Part shown: piece by piece, positions 56,480 through 64,000 of the stretch
Layout of the letters: every line of letters begins with the position of its first letter
Position numbering within the stretch: position 1 is the first letter of the stretch
Source: Oscarella lobularis
Lineage: Eukaryota; Porifera; Homoscleromorpha; Homosclerophorida; Oscarellidae
Assembly (NCBI RefSeq): GCF_947507565.1
Contig: NC_089185.1
Location: forward strand, 496,001 to 560,000
Reading direction: 5' to 3'
DNA length: 64,000 nucleotides
Translations under genes and position numbers: made by a program
Notes under the pieces: model-generated
The model's database searches: none
Told to the model about the DNA's origin: nothing
Seen by the model: only the letters and a program-made list of their open reading frames with translations

Positions 56480-57602
56480 TTAGGGCCTTCTGGCTCTTTT
56501 TCCTTCCTTGGTTAGTACTGTGTCAGAGTCCAATTCTGGACACAACAGGGCAACAATCTTCTTTATCAATCGAGACGTATATCTGTTTCTTTCTGCATAG
56601 TCTTGTTGGTCATCAGTCGAAGAATCGCGGAAGATAACGTTGACAATAAAGTTAGATGAGTCCAAATAGGTTCTTCCCGCCAAACCTGGGCAAGAACAGC
56701 GAGCATATCTGGAAGTAAAGTTGTTAGGAAATTCTATGCGCAATAGGTGATTTTCGCAATTTTCGTGCTCATCAGGACACGGCTGACACGGTTGATCGCC
56801 AACAAGGTCAACATCAACCACGAATCTTGGCGTCTGCTCTTCACATTCGCTGATACTGACAGCAGGTTTTCCTGAAACGTTAATAATTCCATAAATTAGA
56901 TTTGCTAATTGGGCGCATAAATTGAGATAAAAGCCTACTTGTGATATGGAAGCAGAAACTGCTGCGTTTAAGAAGATCTCTGCACACTTCGCAACTTCCT
57001 GAGAAGAAAAAACTATTGTTAGAAAGCGGTGTGGAAACGGCGGTTAGAAGTTCCAATTGATCGCGTGCGCGTGGTTGCCTCGCGTGCACTTGTTTTGCCA
57101 CTTCGCGTGCGCGTCGCTATGAGATGCAGTATCACCTTTCCGATCGGCGCCGGTTGGCTGATCTCTCTGGCCGTGGCGCGTGGGTTTCGGATCTACGGTA
57201 ACCGGTGCGGTTGGATCTTCTGGGGAAAAAAGAAAACGCGAGGTCAATGAGATTATATCTATTTCCCACGCTAGTGCATCACGCATCCGCGAAGGAAGCC
57301 GAATATAATGGCGGGTGTGATATAATGGCGGGTGTGAACGCTTTGCGTTCCTACCGACTAGCTCGTGAAGAACACCAGCTTGGCGTCTGTATATAAGCGA
57401 AATATTTACAGACCGATTAGCAAAGGGGACTTGTGAGGTACGTCTCTAAATGCTGTTTCTTCCCACTATTGTACTCACTTTCGGTGGGCGCCGATGTTTC
57501 ACGATAGTGTTCTCGAGTACCCGCCACCTCCGCTTTCGTGATCGTTAGGCCCACGACTTTCTCAGTAAGTAGCACGACGAGAATCAATCGCAATATCATC
57601 AT
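56480..57602 (-). CDS. Secreted Cys-rich protein, novel family, member 1
   Basis: Four exons join in phase. Exon 1 (57602 to about 57469) is a signal peptide plus Thr/Glu-rich head (MMILRLILVVLLTEKVVG). Exon 2 (about 57223-57140) is low complexity (DPTAPVTVDPKPTRHG). Exon 3 (about 57000-56940) holds SCEVCRDLLKRSSFCFHIT. Exon 4 (56871-56480) contains SISECEEQTPRFVVDVDLVG, PCQPCPDEHENCENH, the core motif YARCSCPGLAG, a beta-strand-like IVNVIFRDSS, then RLIKKIVALLCPE and a basic tail ending RARRP. I do not recognise the family. The motif CEVC-x10-C followed by C-x-CP-x-L and a helical L-x-K-x(5)-CP(E/D) is shared with the gene at 59642-60629. The secreted role is unknown. Confidence 0.7.
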
Positions 57603-57719
57603 CTTAGTCACTTTGAGTTTTGGCTTCGCCTGCGCACAAGAAGATTCGCTTATGCTTTGCTAGGTCCGGGGGCAGGGGTTTTTATGCCGTAAGGTGGTAC
57701 AACTAATCATATTACCACC

Positions 57720-57795
57720 TCATCTGGTTGCTCAGTGGTAGGATACTAATGGGTTTTAATTTGGTTAGAATCTGCCCTTCCGCGCGTTTACTGAA
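57720..57795 (+). other. tRNA-like sequence (possible SINE head)
   Basis: TGGTTGCTCAGTGGTAGGAT (57731-57750) closely resembles a tRNA D-arm/A-box, and GGTTAGAATCTGCC about 40 bp later resembles a decayed B-box (GGTTCGAATCC). A neat acceptor stem is not evident, so this is a tRNA-derived element rather than a clear functional tRNA. An inverted repeat GGTGGTA/TACCACC lies just before it (57693-57720). Confidence 0.35.
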
Positions 57796-59641
57796 TCTAA
57801 GCGAGCTAGGGTCATACCACATACCGTGACGTGTACCCAAGTTCATCTCGCGACTTCTCGAGGGGCTAAACGGCGCTTTTTACGTCATATTTGACCTCGA
57901 GGAGCTGGACTCACGTGAGATTCGTCCAATCACCGCATATGTGGCGAGCCGTAGAACCGGAGAGAGTGGGTGGGCGCAAGATGGAAGCGTGTAGAGAATG
58001 ACCGTACCCCCAACTCATTTCCGACTAGTGGAAACGTAACGCAGAATTCAAACGCCATCGCTAAATTAACCGCAGACCTAAAAATTCTCGTTCCACTATC
58101 GTCAGCGATGACAGGCGTCTTGAAGCCTGAATACGATTCTAGAAGAAAAACGCATGAGAGATGCCAAAGCAGTGAGAAGTAGAGAATTGTCTGCACAACA
58201 TCCGGCATAAAGTACTAACTAATCATTCGTAGAAGCCACTGCAACCGACCTTGACAAGAATGCTAGCATTTCTCTCCCGCCTCTTGGTTTTCCTGCCGTT
58301 ACTTCCACCCCTGATTCGAACTAATTTCAGGGCCTTTCCGACGTTCATCTCCTGGACGTGGAAGCTAGCCGCGGGGCTTTGTTATCGCCCCTTGCATCCA
58401 TGGCACCAGGGACACACGAAACTATTGGTTTTCTTCCAGTGACGCGTACAGCCGCTCCCGCACATCGCGTGGGAACCCGAAGTCAACTTGACAGGCTGCC
58501 TCCCAGAGTCTCACTTTCTCAAAACATTGAGAAATACGATCTGCCCCACTGAAAGGTGAAGTTGCCGTTCCCATGACCAGCCGCCAGCCGAATGTTTACC
58601 CCTCCATAACGGCTGCTGTACCATAAACAAGTTCAAGGTGTCGAGTTGCAAACAGCCAGCACAAAGTCAAAGAGAATGCCACCCAAACGTCTCAGTTTGA
58701 ATAATATTCCCTGCGGGCGTGCGTGTGTGCTAACGTTGCATAGAAAAGAAACAGACTCTTCGTGGAAATCTGCTTGAAGCCGTGTAGTACGATTATTCTA
58801 AACGGCGATCCAAACTTATACTTATGCGCAAATTTTTTCACGACCGTCTGCTCTACAGTCCGCGACATGGGAGACGCGTAGAGGCACGCCGATTACGACA
58901 ACCGCTCGCCGACTAGCTTTATAAGCGTAACGGATCGGGAAAGAGCGCGTCAAACGTCGCTCGATCGAGGTCTCACGTCTCGCACGCGAACGCCTCTCGA
59001 AGAAAACAAACAGTGAGCTCATGCTCTCGCCACGGCATCGTTGACGCAAGGACGACCGTTGACAGGTTGCGTCGCAATCTCAATCGTTTTCGTTACCATA
59101 CAAACCTGTGTCGCCATATTGCGCCTCTGTCTGTCGAATGTCTCTTTCGATCGTCGTCGCGAAGTCGGCGTTCTGCGGCATTGGTGGTGGCTGACGAGTC
59201 GGTACCAGAATCTCAGTGCAGTTCAGAATAGGGAGGACAAAGGAAAAGCATCATCCCATCGCTTCACAGGAAAGGCAGCCGGGCGTTTTGCATACCGCGT
59301 TTAGTGACGCCCTAATTGATTATGTTGCGGTTTGTGGGCACTCTGGAACGTGCCGGACAACTAAAAATTAGGTTCCAACTTCCGATTGGGTTTGCACGAC
59401 TACCGGGAAACATGAATGATAGAAAAAAATAATAAAAATAGATGGAAAGTTTGAATATATGATGGCGTGGCAGCAATTTTCAGTGTCCTGATACGTGTGC
59501 TTGTCTGTTTCGCTCAACGCCAGTGTTCTAAATTTTAGTGCTCGTGTTGTACTAAGATTTTGTTGAAAGTGAGATACTCAAAAACACTACTAACTGTGGC
59601 TGTCTCAAGAAACATTTATCTATCTAAGACAAACATCCGTG
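57796..59641. other. 1.8 kb without a supported gene
   Basis: Short open frames on both strands show no domain, signal peptide or consistent splice structure. Local inverted repeats occur at about 58374-58393 (GGGGC/GCCCC) and 58511-58532 (TTCTCAA/TTGAGAA). The stretch at 58820-59010 is rich in CpG and Arg codons in several frames; this looks compositional rather than coding. Confidence 0.4.
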
Positions 59642-60629
59642 CTAATTGAGTTTCTTGGACGAGTGAACGAGTTGACCACGTCGTTCAACAGTTGTGGACA
59701 TTTTTTTAGACTGAGGCTTGACATGTCGCATGGTTGATGATGTCACGGGCATAACCGGTTGCACTTCGACGCCGGCTCCTTGACCTTCACGTGCAGCAAA
59801 CTGTCTCTCCTTAACGTAAAACGCCTGCATTCTTTGCTCTTCGTCTGGACAGGCCTTCACTAGACTCTTTCGAAGAGCAGATGCAGCAGCTTCCACAGGA
59901 TCGCCAGGCTGTCTCGCGGAGGCACGAAAGACAAGGGAAACTTCACCGCTCCTCGACGCCATAAATTCGGAATTTGACAAGCGAGGACAGGTGCAATTCA
60001 TTTTTCCACTCTCATCAACTGTGGCTCTCATGAGTCGTTTAGTGTCAGTCCTTTCCTCGCCATGGTGGTTCTGGTGATGATAGAAATCAAGTACATGATT
60101 CCGTTTATCGTGGGTACGGTTCTCAAAGAAAACTCGCAGACCTACAGAAAAGTCAAGCTGGTACCAATCTCCAAATCTTCTCGAAGCCTTGTACCATTCT
60201 CTTCCTTCGAATCGCAGAAACGGGTCATCTGTGCCAACTTCTTTAGGCATACCTCACAGTTCTCTATGAAAAAACGCTCAAAGTATATGCCAGGAGTCTG
60301 TCATTTGTCATTTGTCCCTCCCCAAAAGGTGGTGAAACAATATACAAACACTATGAATATGTTAGCAAGGCCGGTGGTCCTACGTCAATCAAAAGGAATT
60401 GGACACGCATAGAACATTGACTTGTGGTTTGACTATCTATGGTTTGACCAACGCTAAGGAATAGCCGTGGCGAGGGAGGAGGGAGAAGGGTGAGCCGGGA
60501 GGTCAGGGCGAGAGGCTAACCACGCCACTATGATGACTCCTTACTGCATAGGTCGTCGTCCACGACGAGCGACGCCGATGAGAGAAGGGCAAAGGTGCCC
60601 ACAAGGAGAAGAGACGATCGTGAGAACAT
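59642..60629 (-). CDS. Secreted Cys-rich protein, novel family, member 2
   Basis: Three exons join in phase. Exon 1 (60629 to about 60549) encodes a signal peptide (MFSRSSLLLVGTFALLSSAS) and an acidic VVDDDLC. Exon 2 (about 60272-60195) encodes NCEVCLKKLAQMTRFCDSKE. A 52-nt intron (GTACAAGG to TTCTGTAG) leads to exon 3 (about 60142-59642): LRVFFENRTHDKR, a His-rich DFYHHQNHHGEE, the core motif MNCTCPRLSNSEF, the strand GEVSLVFRASAR, then ALRKSLVKACPDEEQRM and a basic tail. These match member 1 at 56480-57602 motif by motif and in exon order, so the two are paralogues. The first cysteines (CEVC) recall saposin-like or MANF-type starts, but the rest does not fit those families. Function unknown; predicted secreted. 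Confidence 0.7.
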
Positions 60630-61518
60630 TCGGCGGAAAACGGAACAAGTCAGAAGCGGCGCTTTATATAGCCCGAACACACTAGGAATAAATATCATCA
60701 CATTCAGCAGGTTTTCGACGGAGCGATTCGTACAGTACGGCTACGGTCACGGTCCGAGAGAAGAGTCCGGGTATTCACGCTTGCTCAGCGTCCAATCAGA
60801 GACCCTGTCTAATTAGATAACACTCATGAATGAAGCCATTTGCTTTAGACCTCTTCGTACGCTGAGAATCAGTGAACCGACTACGTAACTAAGCAACTAA
60901 TAAAGTTTGCTCGCATTTTATCAAATGATCGTTACCGCCCCTCGCCGCGTTTGGATAAGAACTACATTTCACCGTGACCGGACCTTTACTCTTGTTTATT
61001 TTATTAGGTACAGATCAAACACGGGACGCAAAGGCCTTTTCCCTAGCCGGTCGAAAGGGACGAGTGCATCGTCTCCTTCAACAATCGCTCGAATAGCCCT
61101 TTGTTCCGCACTGAACGTCTGCTTTAATACCGCAAAGTCGATTGCACCGTCCGCGGTCGTCGTCGAAGAAGTGTACTTCGTCACCTGACACCCGTAAATA
61201 GCTGGCGACACATCCTTCCTTGCGGGTCACGTGCAAGCGTCAACAAGATGGTCAAACACCCGGACGCCCGCGAATAAATCGACAAAAACTCGGAAGATAA
61301 CAGCCGTTTTTCTATCGTATGTAGAAAATAAATAATTCAACGCGCAACTACTAAACTCATTTCTTTCAAAGCGAAATAACATACTGCTGTGCTACCCTAC
61401 GTCATCAGTTGTTGTCCTTGTACTATCATGTAAAGTGCGTCTGTTCCCCCTCCTTAGATGACTCTAATTCTAACACTCTCTATAATTGAGTAGTGAGTGA
61501 CGGTTCCGAGATCCGGTC
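60630..61518. other. Intergenic with one possible small exon
   Basis: A minus-strand frame at 60999-61211 (GAIDFAVLKQTFSAEQRAIR, then a stop) has ordinary coding-like composition and could be the last exon of an unrecognised gene. No in-phase ATG or partner exon was found. The remainder shows no supported feature. Confidence 0.3.
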
Positions 61519-62109
61519 CTATAATTGGCCGCACTCCATTTTCTTGCACGCGCAACTGACGGGGACGACGACTTCCATGTAATGCTCTTGGTGATCAAGC
61601 GCCATTTCGCCGCGATACAGCCGATACCATCCTCGCCCGCGATTCATTCGGTGCTTTCGACAATCGATCACGATTTTGAGGGTCTCCGTCTGCGTTGCGC
61701 GGCAGCACGAGCACGTCGTTTCTGTTAGGAAGCCGTGAATGGGACTCGCCTTCGCGTACGACTCGCACGAGCCCGAGCACATCCGCGTTCTCAAGAAAAC
61801 CCTGCACGACGGTTGTGTTGGTGGGATCACTTGCAAGTTGTGAACGCGTGGCTTGCATTTCGATTTCAAGTGCACGTACACCACCAACGGCATCTGAGGC
61901 GGAACGGGCGCGGGTGTCCGTTCTTGCTCGGCGGTCGTCCGTTCTTGCTCGGGTGTGGCCGTTTGGGATTCGACGGTGGCGGCGACGACGGCAGTGGTCG
62001 ACATCTCGCGACGCCTACGATGACGAATCCCGTCGCGATTCGGGCGCGAATCGACAACGATAGCCGAGACGAGGAAAGCGGCGAATAGGACTGCGACGAG
62101 ACGAGCCAT
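61519..62109 (-). CDS. Secreted cystine-knot (CTCK) protein 1
   Basis: A single-exon 196-residue protein. Signal peptide (MARLVAVLFAAFLVSAIVV), a possible basic processing site (RHRRRR, about residues 30-35), a Thr/Glu/Pro-rich linker, and a C-terminal cystine-knot domain from residue 84. The cysteine signature is CTCK-like: CKPRV, SCRVFLRTRMCSGSC with the C-x-G-x-C knot motif, TCSCC, VIDC and a terminal SCACKKMEC. CTCK domains are found in bursicon, DAN/gremlin, glycoprotein-hormone-like subunits and the ends of mucins and VWF. A free-standing secreted one suggests a small dimeric ligand or antagonist. I cannot assign it to a named subfamily. It is probably paired with the similar gene at 63326. 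Confidence 0.75.
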   Translation of the reverse strand: MARLVAVLFAAFLVSAIVVDSRPNRDGIRHRRRREMSTTAVVAATVESQTATPEQERTTAEQERTPAPVPPQMPLVVYVHLKSKCKPRVHNLQVIPPTQPSCRVFLRTRMCSGSCESYAKASPIHGFLTETTCSCCRATQTETLKIVIDCRKHRMNRGRGWYRLYRGEMALDHQEHYMEVVVPVSCACKKMECGQL

Positions 62110-63325
62110 TACGATAAAACAGAGAGTACTGTAGCGCGATTAGACACTCGAAACCGACTGGCGATTGATGAGTCCCACAGTTACTTTTATACCCATGTGC
62201 AATAAATAGCCCCATGAGGTCATTCTCAATGAAGGTCGGCTGCTATCGCTCGCACCCGCACGCGCCCGAATTAGAATTTCAAAGCGCGATCTGCTTGTCG
62301 AGCACCGAAGCGACATCCGAGCCGCATAGCCACAATATTTTTGCACCACCACCCCACGCCTTTTTACGTCATGAAGGTGTTGGCTGCATCCCAAGAAAGT
62401 TGTACGAATTCTACTTAGGGTTTGTCAATCGATATTTCTACACCTAGAAACCTCCCTGCCGACCGCAAATATTTACTTCGCGGCGTTTGACAGAGCCTCT
62501 TGGCACTGGAGGTCTGCTAGGGACGATCCGGCTGGTGGGAGTCTCGCAGCGGGGAGTGTGCCACTCCTCCCGACTCTCCCCCGCCAAACCCCCCCAGATA
62601 TAGTTGGTCGACACGAGACATGGCAGAGGACACGGAAAGTTCACAAGGAAAAACTCGTAGTTATGGAGCTCGACGTCATTTTCTGTTCTGTTTCAGAAAC
62701 GCCCTTTGCTACCTGCCAAAAAATGCAGAACACCTTGTTTCACAGCTTCAATCCACCCACGACCGCAGAGATAAAATTGCCGATCCAATCTCGCAGACGT
62801 GTACGCACAGCCGCGCCACGAGACGCCTCCAAGAAGGCGCGACCGTGCAGTCCATCGCTTGGCTTCCACTAATTCGATATGAACGTGGGAGAGAAGCCCC
62901 AGCTTGCGAGGGTATGTTATTTATCGCAGGGGACACAAAGGACGATGGGACGACAGGGGCGGCTCTAATAGCCTTTATATCCAACTCAAGCTGCAATTCT
63001 GCTAAGCAATTGATTGAATGAGCAATACTATTTGCATAGATATGACACGTATGGAATGCAGCGGAGGATGCGGAGTGCGATAAGCAGAGCCGATTCCGCC
63101 CGGGCTAGTCCAGACAGGAAACTTGATTGCACAACGATCGTGACGGAGCATCCGGCGACAGCGCGTGATGTGAAGTGACGAGATGAAGCGTGATCGACTC
63201 AAACGGCATTTTTAGATCCTTGATGATGTAATCGGCTATTTAATAATAGCTAATATGGAAAATCAACTCAACATTGCTACGCAAATCGTCCAGCGCGCTA
63301 TTTGAAAACGCGATGCCCCGCGCGG
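62110..63325. other. Region between the two cystine-knot genes
   Basis: A plus-strand frame with a real ATG (62620-63021, 133 residues, MAEDTESSQGKTRSYGARRH) is open but shows no domain or signal peptide and may be chance. Near 62535-62575 there is an inverted repeat (GGAGTG/CACTCC nested in GGGAGTC/GACTCTCCC). The promoter of the 61.5-kb gene should lie at 62110-62300. Confidence 0.35.
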
Positions 63326-63919
63326 TCACGCGCCGCACGGTTCGCAGTTGCACTCAGTCGCCGTTTGCACCATTACCGTCTTAGTAAACGGGCGATCCGA
63401 TTCGTCTCGACAGCTCAGCGAAACGTACTCATTTTTGACGGCGACAGCTTGACAGCATTTACAGTCGACCTGAAAATAGTCGCGCGTCGAATCCGGATGC
63501 CGTCGACGGACGGGGAGGACGGGCTTGGACGACGATTCGCACGCGCCGAAACACTTCTTCGTGGGGTACGGGAGAGGATCGCATTCGTCGCGCTGTATCA
63601 TGATGGGATGCGGTGAAAGTCTGCAGTGACTGCGCGGCCCCGGACGCGAAGCGTCGCGCGAATGACCGGGCGTCCGATCGTCCTCTCGGTCGGTCGACTT
63701 GACTTTGATCCGTACCGTTCGCGTCATCGCTCGCGCCGTCGTCGGTCGTTCGGATTTATCGGAGGGTACGATCGTCGGGTTTTCGCTGGCGCCGCCGCCG
63801 CTTGTGATAATCAGCGGCGGCCTGTCGTCGCCCGGGATCGTCTCGTAGCCGCTCGGAAGGGGGATTGCACCTTGCACGTCGATGACGACGAGGAGGAGCA
63901 GACATACGATTGCCTTCAT
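63326..63919 (-). CDS. Secreted cystine-knot (CTCK) protein 2
   Basis: A single-exon 197-residue protein; the first true ATG is at 63919 (MKAIVCLLLLVVIDVQG, a clear signal peptide). A Thr/Ser/Arg-rich linker is followed by a C-terminal knot domain from about residue 107: HCRLSPHPIMIQRDECD, TKKCFGACESS with the C-x-G-x-C motif, VDCKCCQAV, VSLSC and a terminal ECNCEPC. The order and the C-x-C-C motif match the gene at 61519-62109, and the strand is the same, 1.2 kb away. The two differ strongly in sequence outside the cysteines. A heterodimer like those of bursicon or thyrostimulin is a reasonable idea but not shown by the sequence. Confidence 0.75.
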   Translation of the reverse strand: MKAIVCLLLLVVIDVQGAIPLPSGYETIPGDDRPPLIITSGGGASENPTIVPSDKSERPTTARAMTRTVRIKVKSTDREDDRTPGHSRDASRPGPRSHCRLSPHPIMIQRDECDPLPYPTKKCFGACESSSKPVLPVRRRHPDSTRDYFQVDCKCCQAVAVKNEYVSLSCRDESDRPFTKTVMVQTATECNCEPCGA

Positions 63920-64000
63920 CTCAGAGAAAAAAAAGCGAAGAGACCCGCGACGTTGACTGGAGGCCAATTGGCTTCGCTTGCACGACAATGGTCTCGCGGA

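Noticed and set aside
59642-60629. MANF/saposin-like identity suggested by NCEVCLKKL
   Set aside because: Only the first two cysteines fit. The later C-x-CP core and spacing do not match MANF or saposin.
62620-63021. 133-codon plus-strand frame between the cystine-knot genes
   Set aside because: It has a real ATG but no domain, signal or splice support; left as a possibility only.

Overview
The window looks like a stretch of a compact, intron-rich early-branching animal genome, most likely a sponge (inference). Most genes are cut by GT-AG introns of about 45-80 nt, and intergenic gaps are often only 50-300 bp. The gene content is animal: a receptor tyrosine phosphatase with EGF and FN3 repeats, an SRCR/TSP1/EGF/trypsin mosaic protease, an annexin, a myosin phosphatase targeting subunit, WDR77, UBE2J1, a BAK-like Bcl-2 protein and secreted cystine-knot proteins. 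The lineage call rests on gene structure and content only.

Layout. 1-9.3 kb: the 5' part of an Ig-domain secreted or surface protein (-), an intronless GH5 glycosidase (-) head-to-head with a kelch protein (+), a mosaic serine protease (-) and a four-exon BolA gene (-). 9.6-29.2 kb: six genes all on the + strand with gaps of about 100-200 bp: a long coiled-coil protein, an SFI1-like W-repeat protein, MIX23, an annexin, an intronless GH3 beta-xylosidase-like enzyme and an AKR7-type aldo-keto reductase. 29.2-30.6 kb: a hairpin-dense, SINE-like repeat region. 30.6-35.5 kb: an unknown intronless helical protein (+), a rhodanese/dual-specificity phosphatase (-) and a tail-anchored ubiquitin-conjugating enzyme UBE2J1 (-).

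35.7-50.2 kb: a 10-kb receptor tyrosine phosphatase gene (-) with about 19 EGF and over a dozen FN3 domains. Its 5' end, the divergent promoter and the adjacent BAK-like gene have been duplicated as one block. One BAK-like copy is broken (about 46.0-46.3 kb) and one is intact (47.9-48.7 kb). The second EGF copy is a truncated but open array with no phosphatase. Beside the intact BAK-like gene lie two small helical genes that may also be very divergent Bcl-2-fold proteins.

50.3-64 kb: WDR77/MEP50 and PPP1R12/MYPT (-), two paralogous small secreted Cys-rich proteins (about 57 and 60 kb) of a family I do not recognise, and two neighbouring secreted cystine-knot (CTCK) proteins (61.5 and 63.3 kb).

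The most promising material is the Bcl-2-like cluster with its duplicated bidirectional unit, the EGF-FN3-PTP receptor with its EGF-only duplicate, and the set of four secreted Cys-rich genes at the right end. Exon joins were made by eye. Where a 5' end or join is not resolved, the entry says so.
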